28,235 nt of DNA from Silene noctiflora (Eukaryota; Streptophyta; Magnoliopsida; Caryophyllales; Caryophyllaceae), in the NCBI GenBank assembly GCA_009801015.1, contig VHZZ01014864.1, positions 2,667 to 30,901 of the forward strand. The letters run 5' to 3'. The first letter of the stretch is position 1; each line of letters begins with the position of its first letter. The position numbers and the translations under genes were made by a program. The notes under the pieces are model-generated. The model did not search any database. It was not told the origin of the DNA and saw only the letters and a program-made list of their open reading frames with translations. Positions 9,018 through 19,743 of the stretch are shown in pieces.

Positions 9018-9735
9018 GGGTGTTTATTTTCGCAGTACGTATTTTACTCATTACAGTACACTTTAGACCATCTTACCCTTCTCATTTTTTCCAAACTCAT
9101 TTTCGCATGTTGTACTACACGCACAAATTTCTAAAGAATCACAAAATAAATTATCACCCCCTCTTCCACACCACCACCTTACTGGTTTACCCATGTCCTA
9201 TCCGCCGTCTGCTATTGGCCACCGGATAACCAGTCCATCGCCAGCGACGACCACAATCCCCCTCTGCCGCCCCTTTCCCTCTTCTCGCCATATCCCCTTT
9301 CTCACCCTCCTTCTCCACTGCTGGCCAACAACCACCCTCGTCCCTCTCGCCGGCCGCCGACCTCCCTCTCACTCCAGCCTCTCTCCGGTGACGTACCAGG
9401 AAGCCATCACCTGCCACCAATCCCTCTACCATCAATTAAAACAAACTCCCAAATTAATTTAAACAAAACTCTAACACAATTTTAAACCATAAAATTCAAA
9501 GAAGAACTTTAACTTGATGAATATTATGCAACTAAAAAATTTAACACTTGTTTTACACTCAAATTATCATTCATAATTGAAAATTTTAATTATTTTGAAG
9601 TGGATGTAGAGTTAGCAATAAAGAGGGAAAGTATGATGTTTTTTGTAGTCAAGGGTAACAAATGGAAAATTAAACTAAAAAAGTACTGTGTTGAGTAAAA
9701 AATATACTGCGAAAATAAATTACGATAAAATACGT
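9018..9735 (+). mobile_element. TIR element B (non-autonomous)
   Basis: The left end TTTATTTTCGCAGTA (9023-9037) with TTTTACTCATTACAGTAC (9042-9059) is inverted at the right end: AGTACTGTG...GAGTAAAA...TACTGCGAAAATAAA (9682-9719). Over 40 bases about 31 agree by eye. The interior 9180-9440 is far richer in C and G than its surroundings and pyrimidine-biased. Its longest plus frame (9193-9462, 89 codons) is Pro/Ser/Thr-rich without a recognisable domain, so it is not called as a gene. The exact outer ends and the target duplication were not resolved, and the superfamily is unknown. It abuts element A and ends about 450 bp before the RELCH-like start codon. Confidence 0.6.
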
Positions 9736-9739
9736 ACTA

Positions 9740-10121
9740 CAAAAAAAAAAATTACCTTAATTAAAATTACGATAATATAGGCTTCATATCAAAATGGGCC
9801 ACCGAAATCATGAGGATGACCCTTGTTAGAAATCCGCAAGTTCGTAAGACAAGAGTGCCGCAAACGAGATCATTAAACAGCGTACACCGTCACGTTCACG
9901 TACACGTTGAACAGTGGCTCAATCATCAGTTCATCACCCGTTGCAACAACTTCAATCAATCAATCAATTAATAATCAATTTACTCGCATCAAATCAAATT
10001 CACTTTGAAAAATTCATCAAATTCATACTCATACAATCAATTATCACCTAAATTCTCTCCTCAAAATCACCAAATCAATTAATTCTTCCAGAAACGAAGC
10101 TTCATTCATTCAACAGCATCA
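9740..10121 (+). promoter_or_regulatory. Putative promoter and 5' leader of the RELCH-like gene
   Basis: This is the only space between TIR element B and the gene. It holds three ACGT cores in a row within 9890-9910 (TCACGTTCACGTACACGTT), possible bZIP sites, followed by CT/CA-rich sequence typical of plant leaders (9920-10120). No convincing TATA box is seen. The transcription start is unknown; a start around 9880-9960 would fit. All of this is inference from position and composition. Confidence 0.4.
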
Positions 10122-10148
10122 ATGGCGGACGATCAATTAATCCAATAA
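10122..10148 (+). promoter_or_regulatory. uORF1 of the RELCH-like gene (8 codons)
   Basis: ATG at 10122 encodes MADDQLIQ and stops at TAA 10146-10148. The stop overlaps the next ATG by one base (TAATG). It lies 64 bases before the main start. Whether it is in the mature leader depends on the transcription start. Confidence 0.55.
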
Positions 10149-10189
10149 TGAAAGCAATTCGAAATTATTTCTTGAAATTGAAGAAATGA
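10148..10189 (+). promoter_or_regulatory. uORF2 of the RELCH-like gene (13 codons)
   Basis: ATG 10148 begins on the last base of the uORF1 stop, and TGA 10187-10189 overlaps the main ATG at 10186 (ATGA). The second in-frame main ATG at 10189 also touches the stop. Ribosomes reading uORF2 would therefore stop exactly on the main start, so reinitiation or leaky scanning would be needed. Confidence 0.55.
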
Positions 10190-13100
10190 TGGATGTAGAG
10201 AGATCATCGCTATGTAATTGCGTAGTGAATTTTTTGTTAGAAGAGAATTACTTGTTAACAGCATTCGAACTTCTTCATGAGCTTCTAGATGATGGTAGAG
10301 ATGCTCACGCAATTCGTCTCAAAGAATTCTTCTCTAATCCTTCTCATTTTCCTCCTGATCAGATCTCTCGCTTCAATTCTCTTCGAGGTTTTCTAATTTT
10401 CTTGTAATTTTTTTGTTCATTGATCGCATTCTTTAAGTAGTTCGATTCTTTAGTTTTGTTCTTTCTTATGTTCCGGATCTGTATAATTATCATCTTATGA
10501 TTTTCTTTTTCTGTAGTTTTACTTTTACTTGATTCTTATGCTTAACTTTGAATCTTGAGTTTTAAAAATGATAATGTTGTAGTTCAAGGTTTAATCTTGA
10601 GTTAGCTGTAGGTTAGCGAAAAAAGCAATAGAAAAACTCGAAACGGAGAGCTGAGACTTGCGTTGCGTTGCTGTGCTGATTTGATTTTTTGTTTGCGGCA
10701 AAATGTAGCTTCATAGGTGTTGTAATTTGGCAAATTTCTTAGGTTTTACTTGAATAATTGCTTAGCAAGTCCAGTAAGAACCGGAAAAAGGTATTGAAAT
10801 CGAGTAAGTGGAGCTGAGCCTTGCGTTGTCTGTCTTCATATGTAGCTTCGTCTTTGCGGCTATGTGGTTCGAGAAAGTGTATTATTGATGATATAGGTTA
10901 TGTGATACAAGGAAGCTAAGGGATGAGTGACGAGTTTTGAAATTGTTCTAGGTTGGAGAGGATGACAAGTGCTAATGCGAGGCTCACTACCGTAGGATGA
11001 GTGGTTGGTCAAGTTTATAGCTTCAAGTAAAGCAAATGCAAGAGTATGAAATGTGCGATGCACAATTGCACCTTTGTTATATAGCAAATAAAAAGCGCTG
11101 GGGTAACTGTTTGAGTGTGTGTGTGCAAGCAACTCCTATGGTTCCCAATTTCTATTGAAATTAAAATGGTATGATAGCTTGGAGTGGTTACAAAAACTTA
11201 AAATTGCATGATATAGAGTAACACTTCTTTTAATTCAATTTAGAGTTTGAAAGAATTCATGATGAACGCCCAAACAGAAGCACAAGGCTGGCAGTTGCTC
11301 CAAGATACAGCATAAATATTTGTGTCTTTAATTTATGATTTTAATGGTAAAATGATTTTACGCTAGACTTATAGCATAAGAACAAACTTTGACTTCTAAA
11401 ACAACGAGGAAAACTATTGAACCCAGATAACCAAACTTGAGGATTTGTAGTATTAGTCAACTCAAAGCATGGTTACCGAATTCGCTCGGTGCCCTACGAA
11501 TCGTGAATTGTTAAAAGCGAATTCTATTTTGTTCCTTACTGAAAATACATATAACACACATTCTATAAGAGCGAATTGCAAATGGGTAAGGACGTATTCA
11601 TAGTGAATTCGGTAACCATGACTCAAAGAGGTGGTTTTCATTGACTCTTAACCGTAAATGGGACAACCATCAGCATGGAGTGTATCATTGTGGTATCCTT
11701 CATGAATCGTCATGAAATAGGGTATGTGTTTATGATGGCATATATCTGGCTTGAATCAGTCGTCGTGTTTTGTTGTTTACAGTATCTTGTTGGACAAGAC
11801 GCCTAATTAATCGACTCTTTGTAATCTCCGGCTGATCTTGCCGTCTAGTCATGGGTTCATTGCAATTGCTTCTTGTGTGTTATAGTCTCATTCATAAATG
11901 TACAAAAGATATAAAATCCTTTGTTACTGCGTGAAACAGTTGCGGACCCTCAGACCTTACTGGAAGATAAACAAGCACTACAAGAAAAATTGGCGCTATG
12001 TGAGTATGAACTTCGGTTAGCTCAAGAAGATGTCTCAAAAGTGAAAGCAGAATTGCAGAAGAAGGCTGAACCCTTATTGCATGAAGCTAATGGTAATTCT
12101 TATTGGTTGTCAGTCTCTCTGACCTAGTTCCCAATTATTGAGGCAAGATAAAATACTTAAAACCAAAATTTTGGATTCCGAAGTAAGATAATCACTTTTA
12201 ATGCTCTAGTTTTGTTTATAAACTTCAAAACTAACTATGTTAAATTAGTTTGAAACATTCACAGAACTCAGATACCAACATGAGTTTACAAATGCTTCTG
12301 CTACTTTTATTTTTTATTTTTTTGGCTCATCAACTATGTGCTGTTGTTGTTGATGTCTTGCTCTCTCTTATTTGTTACCGTTTTTTCCCTCCACTCAGTC
12401 TACTTCTTTTGTGCTAATGAGCTTTAGTGGAGCTAAGTTATGTTAACTAGGTTTTTTTTGGAGGGAGGAGGGTGCTATATTTTCCAAGAACGGTTTGGCT
12501 GCACCCCCCGACTTCTGATATCTTGGAAGTCTTTGCTTTTCTGATAATTTCTAGATCGTATATATTGTCACAATTAATTGTCCATTGAATATTTTACTTC
12601 TATCTGCAGGAACAAATGGAATTGTGTCTGTTGAGTCCCCAATTGATTTAAAACGGCAAAAGAAAAAAACCACATTATCAAACTTGGGTCCTCTGAAGGA
12701 TAATGAACGGCAAGATCTTAACTGTGCTGTCAAAGAATATTTACTTTTGGCAGGGTATCGCCTAAGTGCAATGACATTTTACGAGGAGGTAATGCAAGCC
12801 AAGATACTCGAGATGTTTTTTTCTTGCCTAATGCAAGCTACAATTCTCTAGAAGTAGTATTGCTGGCCTACAGATTTTAATATGCACGCCTTAATCTTTT
12901 TATTCTTTCTCTTTCTGGATGATGTGAGTTTATAGGCATTGATTTAAACTGATTGGTATTCATATGTATAAATGCAATCTGTGACGAGCTAGTAATTACC
13001 TGCTGTCTCTTCAACTAATACCCTTGCTAAATCTGGTATATCTGTACATATGTGAGTTGAGAAATACATAGAAGTCCAAGTGGAACCATGATCATTGTTT

Positions 13101-16100
13101 TTACTAATATGGGTATGTAACTTCATAAGATTACCTTTGGAATAAAAAAGTCCTCAAATTTCCTGCGATTTACTAAAAGTTATAAGAATATTGTGGCTCA
13201 TATTATTGATGCTGGACTCAGGTAACTGATCAAAACCTGGACTCTTGGCCGAGCTCACCAGCATCTGTACCGGATGCCTTGCGCCATTACTATTATGAGT
13301 ACCTTTCATCCACTGAAGAGGCTGCTGAGGTGTGTTCAAGATAAATGCCTAAAATTGTCTGGAGTTGTTTTCATCTCATGATGAGTTATATTTAAGTCTG
13401 CTTAATATGTGGCCAAAGGGATTGGAGAAGAGGGGCAGCTTTTTTTTTTTTTTTCTTCTTTTGCAGTACTTTACACATTTCATGCTCAATTTTTGGTGCC
13501 AGAGACGGCTTGCTGACCCTCTGCTGGTTGTCGGATGTTGATGCTTTTGCTCATGCTTTCTCCTACATGGATGGAATAACAAATTCTGCCTATTTTTTTG
13601 CCTTTTGGCAGTGAAATAGAATAAATAAGGTTTAAATAGAGAAAGATAGGCCCATGTAAGCAGAGTAAGTCTATAGTAATTAGTAACTACACATGCGACT
13701 TCACACTTAGAGCTCCTATTATTAATCTTATAATAATAATAATTGGGTGCTGAACCTTTGAGATGCGAGAGTTAAGTTTGATTTCCCGGTGAACTGGAAC
13801 CTCATTCTATTGTATGCACATATTTCTATATTGTTGTAAGCAACTAAGTAAACAAATGAGTGTTGGTGTCATATGCAGTAACGATACAATCTGGTAGCTA
13901 TGTTCATATGATCAATTGGTGATTGGCACGCAATTTGAATTTGCCTATGTACTCAATTGCTATGCTTGTGGAGTCTTGGAATGATCTTATCTCAATGATA
14001 TTTGTAGGAGAAAGTTGCCATGCTTAGGGAAAATGAGTTATTGTTGAAGGAAAATGAGAAAATCAATCAAGAGAAGGATTGCTTGCTGAAGAATAAAGAA
14101 CTGGCTGATGGTCAAATAGCAGCTTTAACAAGATCTCTAGATGGCTTGCAGAAGGAGATGAAGGAAAAGGATATTCTGGTATTTTTGAATTCTTTATTGT
14201 TCATGTGTGATCTTGTGACTGTCTACTAAAGAGTCCTTACTTATACCTTAAAATTAGATGCATAAGATGAAGAAGTTGTCTGAGAGCCAAAGGAAGGAAC
14301 TGAATGACTGTAGAGCGGAGATCACTTCTCTTAAAATGCACATTGAAGGTTCTCGATCTGGAAAGGGTTGGTTGAGTGGTCATTCTGATAATTCTCAGCC
14401 ACAATCCTCGGAAAATTTCAGGGAAGACGCCAAATCCTCGCAGTCAGCAAGCCCAGAAGAAAAACTTTGCACGATTACTACTACTAGTGTTGCCGATTCA
14501 GCTAATTCCGAGGAGGTTGTGCAGAAGGAGGTGATTTCTGTGGAAATATCTTCAGGTGAAACAGCTTCATCGGTTCCACATCGTGGGGCCTCTGATCTTG
14601 AGGATCCTAACTGTGAAGCCCCTCGATCTTCTATAGTTAAGGTGTCTCCAGATGAAATCTATAGACAATTGCCTGAGGCACTCCCGAGCATTTCCATTGA
14701 AAATGGTATTGTTGGAGAAAGTGTGATTCTTGATAAACAACCTGTTTTAGATAGAAGTCCTTTCTTCAAATCCGAAAATGCAGGCTCAAGTCCTATTCCT
14801 GAAAAGTTGGTAAGTTTTATGCTCCTTACTTACTACACATCCAAAGCTGGTAGCAGGGAAATACTTTTTAACTAGATCTGGTAAAATAAACCCGGAACTC
14901 GAAAATTGGTCTTAAATATCTGATTTGATATCCGATCGAAGACCCGGTATGGGCAACTTGAGTAGTAAACTTGAATTGAATTCAATAATACCCACAAGAT
15001 ACCCGAACCTGAATACATCTGAAGCGATATTAACTGATACTAACTGAACCGGGTGACCTAAACTAAAAATATTTATTTTCGCATAAAACCACTGTCACAT
15101 AGGATTTTTTTCATTGATTCTTTATTTATTAATTGTGCTTTGAGGTAGTAGTACATTCGAATTGAAAAATATAATGAATGTTAAGCCAATTTTTTGACAG
15201 ATAGGTGAAGAAAATTGTGACATGAAACTCACCTGATTTGATATTGACCCGATTCGAACGGTACCCGACCCAAAATAGCACTAACCGATTAAAGTACCTA
15301 AAAGGAGTCTGATCACAATCAAACTGAAACCAAAACTAAAGTCAGCTCGAATGAAATTGACCCGATTTAACTTGATCTGAAACTGAATCGAATGACCCAT
15401 TTGTGATGTCTACTTCTAAGTTCTAACACATGGTCATCGTTTTATGGTTTTTGCAAATATTTTAAATTATAAGAAACCTAATTATATGTGACTTGACTTG
15501 CAGGGTTTGGAGACAATCCAGATCCTTTCTGATGCACTTCCAAAGATTGTTCCTTATGTTCTCATCAATCATCGAGAGGTTTACTTTCTGACATAAGGCT
15601 GCTAGTTTGTTTCTGTTTTCCAGAATTTGATATTAATCCTTTCTTACCCATACACATCCAGAAAGAAAATGAGCATAAAAGTATTGAAACCCTCTATTAT
15701 TTGTCTTCAGGAACTTTTGCCCTTGATAATGTGCGCAATTGAGCGTCATCCAGATAGCAGCACGCGGGACTCTTTAACTCATACACTCTTTAATCTAATT
15801 AAGCGTCCAGATGAACAACAAAGACGTATTATCATGGATGTAAGCAGTATAGTGTCCTCTTGTGGCCTACTTTGAGATGAAACAGGCAACTTAATATACA
15901 AAAGTAACTGTGCGCTTTTGTCTTCTAAAGTTATCATTTTCTCTCCCTCCAGGCTTGTGTTAATCTTGCAAAGAATGTGGGTGAGATGAGAACGGAGACA
16001 GAATTGCTTCCCCAATGCTGGGAGCAGGTAAGCCAGTTTCTCAATTCAATGGAAACTATTTCAACAATCTCTCTCCAATTTATGAGAAGCAGCCGCAGCT

Positions 16101-17468
16101 AATGTGTTTACCTTTCTATGCTCTTGTCGGTCAAGATAAATCATATGTACGAGGAACGTAGGCTGCTTGTTGCTCAATCATGTGGAGAGCTTGCAGAATT
16201 TGTTCGTCCAGAGATCCGTGATTCTCTAATTTTATCCATTGTGCAACAATTGGTGGAAGATGCCGCAACAGTTGTACGAGAAGCTGCAGCTCATAATTTG
16301 GCATTGTTGCTTCCACTCTTCCCAAATACGGATAAATTTTTCAAGGTCAGCCTCATTACATATGTTCCGAGGCCATCACGGAGAAGATGTGTGACTTGGC
16401 AGAATTAGCCACGATGTAAGCTTTAGAGTCAGGTTGATAAATAAAATGGTCTAGGGAGTGGAGACTCGTCTTGTAGCTGTAACAACATATTGGGTTAGAT
16501 AAATGAAATGGATTAGTCTCTCCAATGTTTCCTTCTTCCATTGACAGGTTGAGGAATTGATGTTCCAATTAGTCTGCGATCCTTCCGGAGTTGTCGTGGA
16601 CGCTACACTGAAGGATTTGGTTCCTGCTTTGGTAAAATGGGGAAGCAACTTGGACCACATATTAAGTGTCTTGCTGTCACATATACTAAGTTCTGCCCAG
16701 GTATGTTGGTCTTATAGGCTGTGTTTTTATTATTTGACGGTAGTACTCAATTACTGATATATACTGATATATATGACTTCTGCCTTCTCAGCGCTGTCCA
16801 CCCCTTTCTGGTGTTGAAGGTTCTCTTGAGTCACATCTAAGAGTTTTAGGTGAGCGTGAACGTTGGAACATTGATGTTCTGCTAAGAATGCTGTCAGAAT
16901 TGCTTCCACATGTGAAGCAAAAAGCAATACAGACATGCCCTTTCTCTGCTGCTTCAGAATCAGATGGGGTGTTATTTTCTGAATCCTTGTTGCAACTGTA
17001 CGCAGGGTATGGTTCCTTTTTTGACATCCTGTTGTCTTTTTAAGTGTTAGCTTTTTTTTTTCTGGACCTTTTTTCTTTTAAATCAAATTTTATTGAACTG
17101 AGACAATATCTGGCCAGGGGTCATGTGGAGTGGCCTGCATTTGAGTGGATGCACACTGAATGCCTTCCTGTTTTGATTCAGTTAACCTGTTTGTTACCCC
17201 AGAAAGAAGACGGTCTAAGAAATCGAATCACAAAGGTTGGTTTTAGTACGTGCATTGCACGATGCTTGTAGCTTTACTGATCCTGTGGATGATGAAACTT
17301 GATTTGCTTGCTGATATTATATTTTTGCCAACTGCAGTTTCTATTATCTATATCCGATCAGTATGGGAATTTTTATCTTACACAAATAATACTGCCAGTT
17401 TTCTTAGTATCTGTTGGTGATTATGCTGACCTAAATTGTTTCCCATCTGCCATTCAACTTAAAATTGA

Positions 17469-17540
<72 letters not shown>

Positions 17541-19743
17541 CTTTCTCCCCTTTGGTCTACAGAACACTTGTCTTAGAAACTTTAAATCTGCAGGTTTGAG
17601 GCCAAATGGTTCAGTGATGGAGAGACTTGCTACTCGGTGTATCATGCCACTGTTATTAGCTGGAGTTTTCGGTGCTCCTAGTCAGCGTGAACAATTGACC
17701 GAGTATCTGAAAAAGCTTCTAATTCAAGATAATTCGAAGGAAATGCAGAGACGCCATACCGACATAATTGACGCTGTTCGGTTTCTCTGGTTAGTATTCC
17801 AGAAAACTAGAAAAGAGTCGAGTTTGGCGTTTATTCAGTCTCCGTTATTTGATCTCTGTGTTCTCTTTTGTGCACAGCACATTCTTGGAGCATCATAGCA
17901 TGATATTCGATATATTATGGGAGATGGTTGTCAGTTCAAACATAGATATGAAGATCAGTGCTGCAAATCTACTGAAAGTAATGGTAGGTCAGACTAACAA
18001 CTCCCTCCATCTCATTTATAGTGACCTCATTTGACTTTGATGGTGAAATGATGTGGACTTTGACAGAGATTCTCACAATATACAGGAATTGCAACTTTTA
18101 AAATTGAGAATATGAAACTAGAGATTTTGATAAATAAAAAAAATCATAAATTTTACATTATCTCCGCAAGTGTTTATATGCTGAGAAATTGATGGTCAAA
18201 ATTAACATCGACCAAAGTCAAATAAGGAGAATAGATTTCGGACGGAGGCAATACAAGGTGTTCTGTTAAAAAAAAAAAAAATGTTCTTAGTCGCTGATTT
18301 ATACGGGCTTCCTGCAGGTTCCTTATATTGACGCAAAAGTGGCCTCTACTCATATGTTGCCAGCTCTTGTCACCCTTGGTTCTGACCAAAACCTGAATGT
18401 GAAGTACGCCAGTATAGATGCTTTTGGGTCTGTTGCTCAGCACTTCAGAAATGATATGGTATGCATGACTTTGCTTTTTTTTTTTCTACACTCTATTTCA
18501 TTCAAAGGTTTGGTTAAGCTTACTGCAAATTTCAATGCTACTAGATTGTTGACAAAATACGTGTTCAAATGGATGCTTTCTTGGAAGATGGATCTCTAGA
18601 AGCAACCATTGCCGTAGTCCGTGCACTAATGGTTGCTGTACCTCACACGACGGATAAACTGAGAGATTATATCCTTTATAGCATTTTAGAGCTTAGCTTC
18701 TCCAAATCTCCAATAAATCTTGGATTTTACCATTTACCTTTTTAATAACACCTATTGTTCTGACTTTTATCCTTGACGTCGTCTACATCTGCTGTCTAAG
18801 ATTTTTCAATTCACAGCATCACCTAATCCTGTAAGTGATGTTATTCGTCGTCGGGAAAGAACTAATGCATTTTGTGAGGCCATTCGTGCACTTGATGCTA
18901 CAGGTATGATCTGTACTTTTCTCTTGGAAATCACTGATTAAAACAGTAGCGTTGGACTTATCTTCGTTTCTTTCCTTTGGATGCTGTGATTGTTTGATAT
19001 TGAAGGATCGAGGATGTGAGATCTAAGTTGGTCCGTTGGAATTTTTCAGAGTTGCTTTAAGGCCTTTGAAAGAGATCTTTGTTACATGAATAAAAGAGTC
19101 TTTGATACTCCCCGCTTGAAAATTTTCCTTACTGTCTTGGGCGGGGAGCCGACCTCCACGGACATTTTTTGCCCATTCTTATTTCTGTACATAAATTATC
19201 GCTATACTTGTGAATCATTAAGGATTCAAATGCTGGCTCCTTTATTTTCCGTTCCAAGATCTTCAACTGCCCAGGGATACCAAGAATGACGTTTTTTTGC
19301 CTCTTCATCAGCTAATGTATTCCACTAATTATTCTTGAATGACCAACCCTTATCTCCTCGTTTTAGATCTTGCTGCGACAAGTGTCCGAGACTTCCTCCT
19401 GCCCACAATACAAAACCTACTGAAGGACCAAGATTCACTGGACCCAGCACATAAAGAGGCACTGGAGATTATACTGAAGGAAAGATCTGGTGGGACCCTC
19501 GAGGCTTTCAGTAAGGCCATGGGTGCTCATCTGGGAATTGCTTCATCAGTGACTAGTTTATTCGGTGAAGGTGGGTTGCTTGGCAAGAAAGACACCCCAG
19601 AGACTATGATGGAACTAAATGAGTCCCCAATACCATCCCCACCTCCTACGGCCGAAGATACCAGATTCCGTCGAATCATGAGGGGTAATTTCGCTGAGAT
19701 GCTTCGAGGTAAATCAAAGATACAGGAGGACAGTCAATCATGA
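10186..19743 (+). CDS. RELCH: RELCH-like LisH and HEAT-repeat protein, 20 exons
   Basis: Predicted exons: 10186-10387, 11940-12092, 12610-12788, 13222-13329, 14008-14178, 14258-14809, 15504-15578, 15711-15839, 15953-16027, 16136-16345, 16548-16700, 16792-17006, 17118-17235, 17338-17470, 17594-17789, 17878-17983, 18318-18458, 18545-18668, 18787-18903, 19367-19743. They total 3534 nt (1177 residues) with every phase consistent and no internal stop. Residues 9-40 form a LisH motif; 154-178 resemble a second one. Coiled coil is likely at 74-110 and 215-290. Residues 300-455 are Ser/Glu-rich and disordered. From 456 on come HEAT-type helical repeats, ending in a conserved RRIMRGNFAEML motif before a short tail. 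The length agrees with the plant family as I recall it (about 1180). Human RELCH binds Rab11 and OSBP and helps move cholesterol from recycling endosomes to the trans-Golgi; the plant role is not established. All introns are GT-AG except intron 18 (AT-AC). The start could also be ATG 10189, which loses one Met. Confidence 0.93.
10388..11939 (+). other. Intron 1 of the RELCH-like gene
   Basis: A 1552-bp GT-AG intron, the longest in the gene, following the LisH exon. It holds a 153-bp MITE (11468-11620) and an approximate duplication of a GAGCTGAG(A/C)CTTGCGTTG motif (10647-10664 and 10811-10828). Nothing coding is seen on either strand. Confidence 0.85.
11468..11620. mobile_element. hAT-type MITE in intron 1
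   Basis: Perfect 16-bp terminal inverted repeats CATGGTTACCGAATTC (11468-11483) and GAATTCGGTAACCATG (11605-11620) bound a 153-bp element. It is flanked by perfect 8-bp direct repeats ACTCAAAG at 11460-11467 and 11621-11628. The 8-bp duplication and C-A start point to a hAT-mobilised MITE. It has no coding capacity. The clean ends suggest a fairly recent insertion. Confidence 0.85.
14810..15503 (+). other. Intron 6, rich in degenerate ACCCG motifs
   Basis: A 694-bp GT-AG intron after the long Ser-rich exon. Between about 14890 and 15400 it contains many scattered ACCCG/CCCGA/GACCCG words in both halves, which looks like an old degenerate repeat, but no ends, target duplication or coding sequence could be defined. 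Confidence 0.45.
17472..17538 (+). repeat. (TC)n microsatellite at the start of intron 14
   Basis: About 33 TC units begin at the second base of intron 14, so the donor reads GAAG|GTCTCTCT instead of GTAAGT-like. The whole intron is 123 bp (17471-17593), and the repeat fills over half. The splice joins the codons correctly (Gly split G|GT). Read without splicing, the tract gives an (LS)n string, which is not a real protein segment. Confidence 0.9.
18001..18251. mobile_element. Stowaway-like MITE in intron 16
   Basis: CTCCCTCCATCTCATTTATA (18001 on) is inverted near 18210-18251 (GACCAAAGTCAAATAAGG ... GGACGGAGGCAA). CTCCCTCCGTC-type ends are typical of plant Stowaway (Tc1/mariner) MITEs. TA follows on the right (18252-18253) but is not clear on the left, so the copy is decayed. 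It makes up most of a 334-bp intron. Confidence 0.7.
18669..18786 (+). other. Intron 18, U12-type AT-AC intron
   Basis: The 118-bp intron starts ATATCCTTT (18669-18677), the canonical U12 AT-AC donor, and ends AC (18785-18786). TCCTTGAC at 18770-18777 matches the U12 branch-site consensus TCCTTRAC, with the branch A (18776) 10 bases from the intron end. Joining 18668 to 18787 rebuilds a Tyr codon and keeps the family frame (RDY then LLSK). No GT-AG alternative preserves the conserved sequence. Confidence 0.93.

Noticed and set aside
9187-9462. Genes on either strand in the GC-rich block
   Set aside because: Low-complexity composition without a domain; it lies inside a TIR element. It is kept only as a possible captured fragment.
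17299-17898. A single 199-codon exon covering 17299-17898
   Set aside because: It includes the TC microsatellite and introns 14 and 15; spliced exons 17338-17470 and 17594-17789 fit the protein family and phases.
18669-18791. Forcing a GT-AG intron in place of the AT-AC intron
   Set aside because: No GT/AG pair nearby keeps the conserved RDY-LLSK junction, while the U12 signals fit exactly.
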